Notes: generated by a model not told the origin, from the letters alone. A stretch of DNA of 57,672 bases from Candidatus Peregrinibacteria bacterium (GCA_018648865.1 JABGQH010000008.1:1-57672); one strand, 5' to 3'. Counted from the first letter of the stretch, positions 48,332 through 57,195 are shown. Numbers and translations: made by a program.

Positions 48332-49561
48332 TTAATTTAGCGTCCAAAGTGTGGATGCATGTGGGTTTCCAAATATCTCTAAAGTTTTTTGATTCATAAT
48401 TTGATCCATGCTCACGTTTGAACATGCATAGCAAATACCTGTTTGCCCTCCTCCAATTGCACTAGCTCCTGTATCTGGTTGATCTACTCTTAATATCATA
48501 ACTGGTGTAATAAGTTCATGATTTGTTGGCTCCTCTTGCTTAGTATCTGCATTCCAACGGAATACATCTTTGCCTCTGCGGATGTATGCCTTTTCTTTAT
48601 TTGAATTGAATAAAGATATAGTTTGCAATACTTCCACAGGATCTTTGTTACTTGGGGCAAAGTACTTTAATTGATTTATAGATATGGATGGAACAGTCTT
48701 TTTTGCAGCTTGCTCTACTGTTCGTTCCTCATTATTTGTAATAATGTTTTCTATAAATATCTCTACTCTAGTTTCGGGGAGAGTATTAACTATTATTTCA
48801 TTTGATCTTTCGCTCTGTGTACCAGCGTTTACTGAACTGGTATTACCTTCTAGCCATTCTTTCATAGAAACAAAGTATGGATCCCCTTCTACTGTACGTT
48901 CTGGGTGAGGCATTAATGCGATAACATTACCTGCGGGATTACATATACCTGCTATAGCAAATTCTGATCCATTTGGAGTTATTGATGAATCCTCTGAAGC
49001 AATTCCGTCTTTATCACAATATTTAAAGGCTATCTGATCATTTTTCTTTAGTTCATCAAATAGATCCTTATCCTTTGTTGTAAATCTGCCTTCTCCATGA
49101 GCAATAGGCATTTGCATTGCTCCACTCCAATTGGATACTGCACAGCGATCGTTTTTACATGCTGGCGTAATCCAAATCCATTCATTTAAGAAACCAGTTG
49201 ATTCTTCCCCCAAAGCATTTCTAGCTAGACTCATGGAAAGTTGATTACCTAGAGGTATCAATCCACTTTCAATAAGAATCTGTGCTCCATTACAGTGTCC
49301 TATGATTACCTTTCCTGCCTCTGCCTCCTTTCCTATAAATTCTATTAAAGGATCTCTCGCAGCTACCATTCCAGCCCTTCCTCTATCCTCATAGCTAAAT
49401 CCACCTGCAATAAAGTAACCATCAACATCTGCTAATTTCGCTGTGTCATCATTCCACTTAAAGAACATAGGATCCATTCCAGCTCGTTCTATTGCTCGAA
49501 TAGATTCGATTTCGTTATTAGTACCCGGAAATGAAATAACAGCAATTTTCTTCTTATTCAC
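48332..49561 (-). CDS. purQ: FGAM synthase glutamine amidotransferase PurQ with a C-terminal extension
   Basis: Supplies ammonia from glutamine for phosphoribosylformylglycinamidine synthase, with PurL and PurS. The 409-residue protein begins with the GATase domain: IAVISFPGTNNEIES, the nucleophile Cys90 in GHCNGAQIL, and the His-Glu pair in MPHPER (219-221). Stand-alone PurQ is about 225-265 residues; this one has some 145 extra (about 265-409). The extension opens with RVEIFIENIITNNEERTVEQ, which weakly resembles the start of PurS, and ends LEIFGNPHAS. The GTG start is fixed by a TACAAT box six bases upstream. purL is not in the window. Confidence 0.85.
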   Translation of the reverse strand: MNKKKIAVISFPGTNNEIESIRAIERAGMDPMFFKWNDDTAKLADVDGYFIAGGFSYEDRGRAGMVAARDPLIEFIGKEAEAGKVIIGHCNGAQILIESGLIPLGNQLSMSLARNALGEESTGFLNEWIWITPACKNDRCAVSNWSGAMQMPIAHGEGRFTTKDKDLFDELKKNDQIAFKYCDKDGIASEDSSITPNGSEFAIAGICNPAGNVIALMPHPERTVEGDPYFVSMKEWLEGNTSSVNAGTQSERSNEIIVNTLPETRVEIFIENIITNNEERTVEQAAKKTVPSISINQLKYFAPSNKDPVEVLQTISLFNSNKEKAYIRRGKDVFRWNADTKQEEPTNHELITPVMILRVDQPDTGASAIGGGQTGICYACSNVSMDQIMNQKTLEIFGNPHASTLWTLN

Positions 49562-49567
49562 AGGAAT

Positions 49568-49573
49568 ATTGTA
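49568..49573 (-). promoter_or_regulatory. Leaderless-type -10 box of purQ
   Basis: On the minus strand TACAAT ends six bases before GTG 49561. This rules out the longer frame reaching 49612. Confidence 0.5.
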
Positions 49574-49612
49574 CGGGAACAAATTTATACATAAAAATAA
49601 ATTCTCTCTCAA

Positions 49613-50152
49613 CTACACCTGCATTACATCTTCTTCCTTCTTCTTCATTAGTGTTTCAATACTATCATTCGCATTCTTTGCTGCTTTATCTAGTTGTTCT
49701 TGCAGCGTGTAACGCAAATCCTCGTCCTTTTCTTCTTTTATACTATCGTTAACTTCTTGCCTCTGTTGCCTTATGGTAATTCTAGCTTCTTCTGCTAATA
49801 CGTGAACAACTTTAACAAGATCCTTTCTTCTTTCCTCTGTCATTGGTGGTAGATTAAGACGAATTACACTTCCATCATTTACAGGACTTGTTCCTAGATC
49901 AAGTGCAGTAATAGCTGCTTCTACCTGATTTAGAATTCCATTATCCCATGGTTGAATAACTATAGTTCGAGCATCTTGCACAGATACACTTGCAACTGCT
50001 TTTAGTTCTTGCTTTTGCCCATAGGCAGTAACAACTGTGTGATCAACTAGAGCTGCATTTGCCCTACCTGTTTGTAGTTTTGCGTATTCTTTATGTAGAA
50101 ACTCTTCAACTTTTGCGACTTCTGCGTTAAATGATTCTATTCGGACATCCAT
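49613..50152 (-). CDS. frr: Ribosome recycling factor
   Basis: Splits post-termination ribosomes together with EF-G. The 179-residue protein shows the conserved LQTGRANAALVDHTVVTAYG, IVIQPWDNGILNQVEAAI, VIRLNLPPMTEERRKDLVK and the long C-terminal helix. Length is normal (about 185). It lies 31 bases downstream of pyrH, the classical pyrH-frr order. Confidence 0.97.
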   Translation of the reverse strand: MDVRIESFNAEVAKVEEFLHKEYAKLQTGRANAALVDHTVVTAYGQKQELKAVASVSVQDARTIVIQPWDNGILNQVEAAITALDLGTSPVNDGSVIRLNLPPMTEERRKDLVKVVHVLAEEARITIRQQRQEVNDSIKEEKDEDLRYTLQEQLDKAAKNANDSIETLMKKKEEDVMQV

Positions 50153-50183
50153 ATTATTAGGGTGTAAAAGATTTAAAGAAGGG

Positions 50184-50894
50184 TTATTTAGATACTAGTG
50201 TTCCAACATCTTTACCAAGTGCTGCCTTTAGCAATACTCCTTTTTCGCCAAAGTTAAAGACTCTTATTGGTACTTGTTGTTCTCTGCATAAACTAAATGC
50301 AGCTTGATCCATAATCTTAAGATTTTTCTCTATTGCTTCTTCGTATGTAATTGAGTCATATCTAACTGCATCACTATGCTTGTTTGGATCTTTATCGAAC
50401 ACTCCGTCTACATTTGTAGCCTTAAACAAAGCCTCACAATCCAGCTCAGATGCTCTAAGAGCAGCAGCACTATCTGTTGTGAAGAATGGATTACCTGTTC
50501 CACCAGCACAGATCACTACCCTACCCTTCTCTAAATGTCTTAATGCTCTTCTTCTAAGATAAGGTTCAGCTAGTTGTGGAATATTAATTGCGGAACAAAC
50601 TCTGGTATAAACACCAATTGACTCCAATGTAGATTGCAATCCAACACTATTCATAATAGTTGCCATCATTCCAATGTAATCACTAGATGTTCTTTCTATT
50701 CCACTTTGTTCGTTGTCTCTAAACCTCCATATATTTCCTCCACCTACTACTACAACTACTTGAATCCCCTTATCCATTACTGTTTTTATCTCATTTGCTA
50801 CGTTTAATATAATATCTTGGTTCATACCAAATTCACCCTCTGAGGTCATTGCCTCACCAGAGAGTTTAAGCAGAATACGTTTGTAAGATTTCAT
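50184..50894 (-). CDS. pyrH: Uridylate kinase
   Basis: Phosphorylates UMP to UDP. The 236-residue amino-acid-kinase-fold protein has KRILLKLSGEAM, VVVVGGGNIWR, RTSSDYIGMMATIMNS, ICAGGTGNPFFTTDSAAALRA and KATNVDGVFDKDP. Length matches. It begins a run pyrH-frr-purQ-trmH on the minus strand. A good -35/-10 pair ends eight bases before the ATG. No ribosome binding site. Confidence 0.97.
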   Translation of the reverse strand: MKSYKRILLKLSGEAMTSEGEFGMNQDIILNVANEIKTVMDKGIQVVVVVGGGNIWRFRDNEQSGIERTSSDYIGMMATIMNSVGLQSTLESIGVYTRVCSAINIPQLAEPYLRRRALRHLEKGRVVICAGGTGNPFFTTDSAAALRASELDCEALFKATNVDGVFDKDPNKHSDAVRYDSITYEEAIEKNLKIMDQAAFSLCREQQVPIRVFNFGEKGVLLKAALGKDVGTLVSK

Positions 50895-50902
50895 CGGGTG
50901 TT

Positions 50903-50931
50903 ATCCTACTGTTAGTGCTACTCTTTGCCAA
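50903..50931 (-). promoter_or_regulatory. pyrH promoter, leaderless-type
   Basis: On the minus strand TTGGCA (50931-50926), 17 bases, TAGGAT (50908-50903), eight bases, ATG 50894. Confidence 0.6.
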
Positions 50932-50989
50932 GCAAATGTGTGCCAAATGCTATTTTTTAGATATAATAGTTACAACTGTTCGTTAAATA

Positions 50990-51066
50990 CATCGCCCCGG
51001 TAGCTCCAACCTTCGCCCGTCTTCATCCCGCAGTTGCGGGATTCCGCCGTGGCTTCGGTCGGCAGG
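50990..51066 (+). repeat. Truncated tRNA-Arg 5' copy fused to a GC-rich repeat (copy 3)
   Basis: CATCGCCCCGGTAGCTC at 50990-51006 repeats the last four upstream bases and first 13 bases of tRNA-Arg (51106-51122). It continues as the GC-rich element CCAACCTTCG (51006-51015) ... CTTCGGTCGGCAGG (51053-51066), with a perfect inner hairpin ATCCCGCA-GT-TGCGGGAT. A TATAAT lies about 27 bases before the truncated copy. Confidence 0.75.
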
Positions 51067-51109
51067 AATATGGATGCTACTATTGCGATAATGATCATTT
51101 TATACCATC

Positions 51110-51186
51110 GCCCCGGTAGCTCAGCTGGATAGAGCGACGGCCTTCTAAGCCGTAGGTCACAGGTTCGAACCCTGTCCGGGGTACCA
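51110..51186 (+). tRNA. tRNA-Arg (anticodon TCT)
   Basis: Cloverleaf of 77 bases. Acceptor GCCCCGG/CCGGGGT (a terminal G-T pair), anticodon stem ACGGC/GCCGT with loop CTTCTAA, T arm ACAGG-TTCGAAC-CCTGT, CCA encoded. A truncated copy of the 5' end lies 116 bases upstream. Confidence 0.95.
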
Positions 51187-51202
51187 ATAACATTCAAATA
51201 TG

Positions 51203-51211
51203 TGATAAAAT
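51203..51211 (+). promoter_or_regulatory. Extended -10, leaderless-type, of the HNH gene
   Basis: TGA-TAAAAT ends seven bases before the ATG at 51219. Confidence 0.4.
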
Positions 51212-51218
51212 TCATTCT

Positions 51219-52322
51219 ATGAATCTTGTATGCATATATTGCAAAAGAGAAAAGCCTAAAGACCAATTTAATAAAGAGCATGTCCTTCTTAGTGCATTTG
51301 GAAATTTCCCAACTAAAAATTCATCACCTCAACTAAAAAAAGAAGTGTGTACTAAATGTAATCAATTTTTTGGTGATGGAATTGATAATTTTTTTGCAAG
51401 ACAATCTTTCGAGGGCTTGAAGCGTCTAGAATATGGGAATGATTCAGAAGCTAAGGGTTTACATAAACAAGTATACTTTAAAATGAAGTCATACAACGAC
51501 GATCAAAAAACTCCAAGTCCAATATTCTATATGGACAGGGAAAGAAAGAAACTTGATATTGCATATGGGATTTGCCTATTTAAAAAAAATAATGAGAATA
51601 TAATTGCTGATCTTTTTTTGGACACAAGAGATCCAAGAAGTCCCACACTTACAAGCATCGATCCAAGTACCCCTTTTAATCACTCAGAGTGGATTGATTC
51701 TATTGAAAGATTCGAAATTTGCTGCAAGGGCGACACTCAAAGAAATCTTATACAATCAATATTACATGATTGGGGCATAGAAATAGATTTGTCAGATGAA
51801 AAATTAATTTCAGCAAAGAGTACCCATGGACCAATGAAGGGAAATGCAGAATTTATAATAAATGCTTATATAAATAATGATATTTACAGGGCTGTATCAA
51901 AAATATTATTTAATTATGCAACATACATTTTAGGAGCAAATGAAGTTATTCGCAAAGAGTGGGATGACTGCAGAAGCTTTATTAGATTTAATGATGCAAA
52001 AATAGAAATTAATATAGACACTGACCCATTTTGGGATAGTGACCCACAAAATATGCGCTTTGAGAAGAATTCTATTGATTTGCGCTTTGAAAACTTCAAA
52101 GGAAACATAATTGGTAAAATATGTTTTTATGGTTACTGGACTTATAATATTGTATTAGCAAAAAATAGAACTGTTAAAGATAATCTATTATCTGGTCATT
52201 ATTTTATTAATGGCTGTAAGCCACAAAATGCATTCAAAATTAAAAAGGGGCTAGGAATATATGTACCTACAATAGGTATAAATGAGGTTGGTCAGTATTT
52301 TAAAAAATATAGGAAACTTTAA
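51219..52322 (+). CDS. HNH-type endonuclease-like protein
   Basis: A 367-residue protein whose first 65 residues form an HNH-like zinc domain: CIYCKREKPKDQFNKEHVLLSAFG, then EVCTKCNQFFGDGIDNFFAR, with two CxxC pairs, the EH pair and the downstream Asn. This resembles the HNH_5 group. The remaining 300 residues are not recognised. The base composition looks more AT-rich than its neighbours (many AAA, AAT and ATA codons). It starts 32 bases after tRNA-Arg, a common site for acquired genes. A defence or mobile role is a guess. Confidence 0.7.
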   Translation: MNLVCIYCKREKPKDQFNKEHVLLSAFGNFPTKNSSPQLKKEVCTKCNQFFGDGIDNFFARQSFEGLKRLEYGNDSEAKGLHKQVYFKMKSYNDDQKTPSPIFYMDRERKKLDIAYGICLFKKNNENIIADLFLDTRDPRSPTLTSIDPSTPFNHSEWIDSIERFEICCKGDTQRNLIQSILHDWGIEIDLSDEKLISAKSTHGPMKGNAEFIINAYINNDIYRAVSKILFNYATYILGANEVIRKEWDDCRSFIRFNDAKIEINIDTDPFWDSDPQNMRFEKNSIDLRFENFKGNIIGKICFYGYWTYNIVLAKNRTVKDNLLSGHYFINGCKPQNAFKIKKGLGIYVPTIGINEVGQYFKKYRKL

Positions 52323-52339
52323 ACAATCAGCACATTTAT

Positions 52340-52699
52340 CTATCCATCAAGCAAAGCCTTTATAGCTTCTGGGGTTCCTTCGAGGATTTGTCTACCATCC
52401 GGATAATTTGTTACACGGACAGATTCAATTTCTGCGAGTCGTTTGCTAGCAGAATCCATTTCTGCTTGGTTTGCTTCTATGCTTTTTTCTGCATAGACAA
52501 CTGCGATGTCTGGATCTTGCTGCTCTTCCATTTTCTCTATTACAGCTTCTGGATTCCAACCTTGATCCTCTAAAATATCCTGAATTCTATCTGCTGCATT
52601 ATCTATCATCTTCATCTTCTCCTTATTTGCTGCACCTTTCTCCGACAATGATTCTTGTGGAGCTTCGGTTGGGCCTTGGTTGGCAGCTGGGTTATTCAT
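52340..52699 (-). CDS. Hypothetical small acidic protein
   Basis: A 119-residue acidic protein, helical in the middle (MKMIDNAADRIQDILEDQGWNPEAVIEKMEEQ, AEKSIEANQAEMDSASKRLAEIE), ending in a short beta-like unit (VTNYPDGRQILEG). Unknown family. Its ATG overlaps the stop of the preceding gene by one base (TAATG), indicating coupled translation with it. Confidence 0.5.
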   Translation of the reverse strand: MNNPAANQGPTEAPQESLSEKGAANKEKMKMIDNAADRIQDILEDQGWNPEAVIEKMEEQQDPDIAVVYAEKSIEANQAEMDSASKRLAEIESVRVTNYPDGRQILEGTPEAIKALLDG

Positions 52700-53058
52700 T
52701 ATTGATCTAATAAGGAATTTATTTCCCCTTCTAGAGATTTCATCTGTTCTTCGTCTACTTCATTTGATTCCTGTATAACTTCTTCTCTTCTAGATAAAAC
52801 TGCAGAGTCTAGCTTTTTAAAGAACTCTTTTTCTGCTTTGTCATACTTAACTATTGCTTCTTTATATCTAGCTATCCTCATTTTCTTCTCTCCTTCCGTT
52901 TCATTTATATATTGCTGAGCAAGATTTGGTAAATTAGCTGAAGTTAGATCTGGTTCAATAGGTGCCATTAATTTGTCGTGCACCTCTACTCCTGTAGGAA
53001 GTAAAGAAGAGAACCTCTTGGTTATTTCTGCCAATGAAGCATGAGTATCTTCTGACAT
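52699..53058 (-). CDS. Hypothetical small coiled-coil protein
   Basis: A 119-residue helical protein (YINETEGEKKMRIARYKEAIVKYDKAEKEFFKKLDSAVLSRREEVIQE). Unknown family. Its ATG overlaps the stop of the large surface protein gene (TAATG), and its own stop overlaps the next start in the same way, so the three genes form one tightly coupled unit. Confidence 0.5.
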   Translation of the reverse strand: MSEDTHASLAEITKRFSSLLPTGVEVHDKLMAPIEPDLTSANLPNLAQQYINETEGEKKMRIARYKEAIVKYDKAEKEFFKKLDSAVLSRREEVIQESNEVDEEQMKSLEGEINSLLDQ

Positions 53059-55604
53059 TATTTTAGGTTTTTATGTTTTTTACGTTGCCAAATTAATCCG
53101 CTTGATGCTCCAGCTGCTAATACAATTACAGCTGCAGGACCTGTATCACCTACTGGTCTGTGTCTTGGTACTTGATGAGTAATTACAGAAGCTACTTGAG
53201 TATTTGGCCTAAGATCATTAGCTATTGGTGCAAGTGTAAATATATTTGGCTCATCTACTTGATAATTGCTAGTTGCTGATGAAGAACTAACAGGTTCTAC
53301 AATTGGTACAGATGAAACAGTTTCTTGGCTTGATTCCATAGAACTAATTATTGATGATGCCACACTTGAGCTTACTTGCTCTATTGAACTAGATGAAGAG
53401 GATGAGGAGCTGATACCTGTCCTTAGGATTGGTTGTTTCTTACATTCTGGACTGCATCCATCATTTGCAAGAATGTTTCCATCATCGCATTGCTCATTAA
53501 TTTGAAGAACACCATCACCACAAACATCAATTGATACAAAAGTACAATCTTGCTGACAGCCAGGTTCACCATCACATTCCTCTGCGGAATCTCTAACTAA
53601 GTCTCCACAATATGGAATAGTACAATCAGCTCTGCAGCTATCTGGGCTTGTGTCAGAATTCTGCTCCCCTGAGTCACATTCTTCATCGGAGTCTATTACT
53701 GAGTCACCACAAATAGGAAATGTGCAGTCTGTTCTACATGCATCGGAGTCTGTATCGGAATTTAATATTCCGTTATCGCATTCTTCATTTCCTTGTTTTA
53801 TAAAATCTCCACAAGATGTTTCCTCTAAAACTTCTGATGATTGAGAAGAAGCAGCAGAAGATGAATATTCCTGTGGAAAAGATATTGGTGGCTGGTGTAC
53901 CAGTAATAATTTACATTGATTTGTACATGTTTCATCAAAGTCATAATCATAATCACAAGTTGTACCTTCTATGCAGTTAGAATCAGATCGACAAATAACA
54001 TCGTCTTCATCTGAACAATAACTTCCATTGTCGCAACTCTCATCATCATCTGTTCCTTCTATTCCATCAGCTCCAAAGGGTTGAACAATAGAGTCTCCAC
54101 AAAATGATATGTAATCATCGCCCTCGCCTTCTTCATACTCTTCCTCTTCTGCATCATCCTCAGATTCATCTTCTACTGATTCTGCTGAAGATGACGATTG
54201 CTCAGGTATTTCTATATTACAAGGTTGAAGAAATAATCTTTGGCATCCACCCGTGTAGCTTTCTGCTGATTGATCATAGTCTGGGATAGAACATGTATCA
54301 CCACATGTTGGTTCTTCAAAAATTGGTAATCCATTTACATATGTAATTGGAGTTGGTTCACATTCTTCATTAATTTCAGCAGAAATTATATCATCTCCAC
54401 AATATAGCTCTGTGCAGTATTCTGAACAAAAGCTAGTTCCATTTAGGTGTCCCTCATCACATTCCTCTCCTTCATCTTCTTCAATTTTTCTATTCCCACA
54501 ATTTTCTGGGATTGTTAGTTCTCCATCGTCTGAGTCATCTTCTTCTCCAGAGATTGTTGTACAGTCAAAAGCACAGGTTTCAGTTCCTGGAGGTTCACAT
54601 GTCTCATCATTTCCAGATTGAACATATCCATCACCACATCGCAATGTTGTACAAGAATTGGTACATGAATCTGAATTTTCTGCATTACCATCGTCACATT
54701 CCTCTGGTGGTTCAATTTCTCCATTACCACAACTACATCCTCCTAAATCGTCATTGCCAGTAAATAATGCAAGTACCTGATCACTTGTTAATGCTTTGTT
54801 GTATATACGGACATCATCAATTGCTCCATTAAATGCAGTGAGTTGAATATCACTTTTATCTGCTCCGATAGAAAGAGTTCCTCCAGTCCCTCCAGAAGGG
54901 ACAATAGTATAAGGAATTACGGATCCTAACATCTGTCCATCAGAATAAAATTTTACTTCCTTATCAAACGAATCTCTTGTTACAACTAAATGTCTCCATA
55001 CACCTGCGGTTAAAGGAGCTGCGATAGTTGATTCAGAAATTACATCTCTAGAGTCAGTTCCATTCTCCCACATCATTCTTAATTTTTTATCTGAGCCTCT
55101 TATATTTAAACTATAAAGAATATTATCTATTCTTTCTTCCTCAATACCTCCATAAGAGATTAAAACATTTGAATCATCTGCAGAATTTAGAGTCGCATAA
55201 TTAACCCACATAGAAATAGATAAGTCATCATATTGGTTAATTACAGATCCAGTTGATCGAATATAAGATATTCCATCGAGTTCCAATGAATTCTCGTTCC
55301 AGAATTCAATATTATTTGGGACATCATCAGACCAAGAAATACTATCTGTATCTACAATTTCTGCGTCTTGATCATATCCAGAGATATCTGAAAGTATACT
55401 GCCTGTTCCTTCGTCTAATTTCCAATATGCTACTAAGTCACTACATAATTCATTCTCTGAATCCATGTATCCAAACGCCAGTTCTGGCGCTCTGATTTGG
55501 AACTTTCCTGATTGAAAGTCCAAGCCAATTTGATAGAAAAATAGTAACGATAACACCGCAGTAAGCGCTGCAGTTGCTAACCAATGTTTTGTGTGTATTT
55601 TCAT
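53058..55604 (-). CDS. Large surface protein: LamG domain, Cys-rich repeats, C-terminal anchor
   Basis: Predicted 848-residue exported protein. An N-terminal helix (about 8-28) precedes a LamG/concanavalin-like domain (about 55-285: LVAYWKLDEGTG, MWVNY, GAIDDVRIYNKALT). Next come at least five DUF4215-type Cys-rich repeats of the pattern CGDG.....EECDDGN...D.C...C (about 290-740), with an acidic Ser/Glu linker between. A Ser-rich stretch leads to PVGDTGPAAV (about 817), a hydrophobic helix and the basic tail RKKHK, a sorting-signal-like end. The many disulphides may depend on the DsbA-like protein. An adhesive role is inferred. Confidence 0.82.
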   Translation of the reverse strand: MKIHTKHWLATAALTAVLSLLFFYQIGLDFQSGKFQIRAPELAFGYMDSENELCSDLVAYWKLDEGTGSILSDISGYDQDAEIVDTDSISWSDDVPNNIEFWNENSLELDGISYIRSTGSVINQYDDLSISMWVNYATLNSADDSNVLISYGGIEEERIDNILYSLNIRGSDKKLRMMWENGTDSRDVISESTIAAPLTAGVWRHLVVTRDSFDKEVKFYSDGQMLGSVIPYTIVPSGGTGGTLSIGADKSDIQLTAFNGAIDDVRIYNKALTSDQVLALFTGNDDLGGCSCGNGEIEPPEECDDGNAENSDSCTNSCTTLRCGDGYVQSGNDETCEPPGTETCAFDCTTISGEEDDSDDGELTIPENCGNRKIEEDEGEECDEGHLNGTSFCSEYCTELYCGDDIISAEINEECEPTPITYVNGLPIFEEPTCGDTCSIPDYDQSAESYTGGCQRLFLQPCNIEIPEQSSSSAESVEDESEDDAEEEEYEEGEGDDYISFCGDSIVQPFGADGIEGTDDDESCDNGSYCSDEDDVICRSDSNCIEGTTCDYDYDFDETCTNQCKLLLVHQPPISFPQEYSSSAASSQSSEVLEETSCGDFIKQGNEECDNGILNSDTDSDACRTDCTFPICGDSVIDSDEECDSGEQNSDTSPDSCRADCTIPYCGDLVRDSAEECDGEPGCQQDCTFVSIDVCGDGVLQINEQCDDGNILANDGCSPECKKQPILRTGISSSSSSSSSIEQVSSSVASSIISSMESSQETVSSVPIVEPVSSSSATSNYQVDEPNIFTLAPIANDLRPNTQVASVITHQVPRHRPVGDTGPAAVIVLAAGASSGLIWQRKKHKNLK

Positions 55605-55655
55605 AGTATTCCTACTATTCTACCATTTTTTAGAGCTTTTGTCCTTCCTCCAACA

Positions 55656-55684
55656 TTGTCTAAACATGTGAATTATGGTATTAT
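55656..55684 (+). promoter_or_regulatory. Pyruvate kinase promoter
   Basis: TTGTCT (55656-55661), 17 bases, TATTAT (55679-55684). The predicted start near 55691 gives a leader of about 57 bases. Confidence 0.5.
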
Positions 55685-55747
55685 AATACTATTAAAAAGT
55701 ACCCTGTCTTACTCTTTATAAAGTGATATGCTTTGACTGAATTACCT

Positions 55748-57181
55748 ATGGACTTTGTTGATCTAAATCAGCACAGGCTTACTAAAATCGTGTGTACATT
55801 AGGACCTGCTTGTTTTGGCCCAGAAAAGATTCTAGAACTTGCTAAGTGCGGGATGGACGTAGCAAGACTAAATGTTTCACATGGAGGTAGAGAAGAGCAT
55901 ATTCAAGTTCTAAAAGATATTGATGAAATTAATGAGAAAAATGATCTCTGTATTGCTGCTCTAATTGATACTAGAGGAGCTGAAATAAGAACTGGAGATG
56001 TACAAGATCCAATAGTTATAACTAAGGGTGTAGAAGTAATATTTGCTCCAACAACTCTAGAAGGAAAATTGAAATACGATAAGCAGATCATATTTGTTGG
56101 ATACGATGGTTTTAGTTCTGACGTTGGGGAAACAGATAAAATCCTGATAGATAACGGTGAAATATCTTTCAAAATAGTTTCTATTAATGAAGATGGAAGT
56201 GTTTTAGGTAAAGCAGATCAAGATGGCAGCGTAGGTAGTAGAAGGCATATTAATTTGCCTGGTGCAGATATAGATCTGCCATCAATTACAGATAAAGACT
56301 GGGATGATATTAGATATGCAGCCGAAAATAATATCGATTATGTTGCTCTTTCGTTCATCCGTAACGCAGAGGAAGTCAATCAAGTAAGAGCAGTTATAGA
56401 TAAGGCAAATAGTACAACTCAAATAATTACAAAAATTGAAACTCAGAAGGCAGTAAAAAACCTAAAAGAAATTGTAGAGGCTTCCGATGGAATAATGGTT
56501 GCAAGAGGAGACTTAGGAGCAGAGGTTCCATTTGAACATTTGCCTGTAATACAGAACGAAATTATTTGGAGGTGTAGAGACGCTGGTAAACCTGTAATAG
56601 TTGCTACTCACATGCTAGAAAGCATGAAAGAGCATCCAATTCCAACTAGAGCAGAAGTTACTGATGTAGCTTACGCAGCAATGGAAAGAACTGATTCAAC
56701 AATGCTTTCTGGCGAAACAGCTAGTGGAAAACATCCACCAGTTGCTGTTTCTGCAATGGATAGAATATTAAGGGCAACAGAGACTCAACTTAGTAGATTC
56801 CCACTAGAGGAGGCTGCAGTAAGGGATGATGCGGATGCTAAAGCACAATCTGCTGTTAATTTAGCAAAGTCGTCTCATGCAAAAGCTATTTTAGTATTTA
56901 CTAGGCAAGGGTTCTCTGCACGTCGAGTTAGCAAGTTCCGTCCTTATGTACCAATTGTTGCACTTTGTGAGGATTTATCTGTGCTAAGGAAATTAAAACT
57001 GGTTTATGGAGTGATGCCAATTAAAATCAAACTTGGAGACATAGAAGAAACAGTTCATGAAGGTATGAAGAAAGCTAAAGATGCAGGGATACTACAAAAA
57101 GGAGATAACATAATTGTTATCTCTGATACTCGCACAAAAGGCGAAGCAGTTACAAGTATTCAGATGCGAACAATAGAATAA
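55748..57181 (+). CDS. pyk: Pyruvate kinase
   Basis: Transfers phosphate from phosphoenolpyruvate to ADP, the last step of glycolysis. The 477-residue protein has TKIVCTLGPACFGPEKI, DVARLNVSHG, DTRGAEIRTG, the catalytic KIETQKAVKNL, GIMVARGDLGAEVP, the MLESM and ETASGKHP segments, and the C-terminal domain. A TTG at 55733 is in frame but ATG 55748 gives the conserved start. It converges with the gene at 57196, 14 bases between stops. Confidence 0.96.
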   Translation: MDFVDLNQHRLTKIVCTLGPACFGPEKILELAKCGMDVARLNVSHGGREEHIQVLKDIDEINEKNDLCIAALIDTRGAEIRTGDVQDPIVITKGVEVIFAPTTLEGKLKYDKQIIFVGYDGFSSDVGETDKILIDNGEISFKIVSINEDGSVLGKADQDGSVGSRRHINLPGADIDLPSITDKDWDDIRYAAENNIDYVALSFIRNAEEVNQVRAVIDKANSTTQIITKIETQKAVKNLKEIVEASDGIMVARGDLGAEVPFEHLPVIQNEIIWRCRDAGKPVIVATHMLESMKEHPIPTRAEVTDVAYAAMERTDSTMLSGETASGKHPPVAVSAMDRILRATETQLSRFPLEEAAVRDDADAKAQSAVNLAKSSHAKAILVFTRQGFSARRVSKFRPYVPIVALCEDLSVLRKLKLVYGVMPIKIKLGDIEETVHEGMKKAKDAGILQKGDNIIVISDTRTKGEAVTSIQMRTIE

Positions 57182-57195
57182 TATATCCGATTGAT

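Noticed and set aside
49562-49612. Upstream extension of PurQ to 49612
   Set aside because: It would include the TACAAT box. The GATase fold starts at NKKKIAVIS, right after the GTG.
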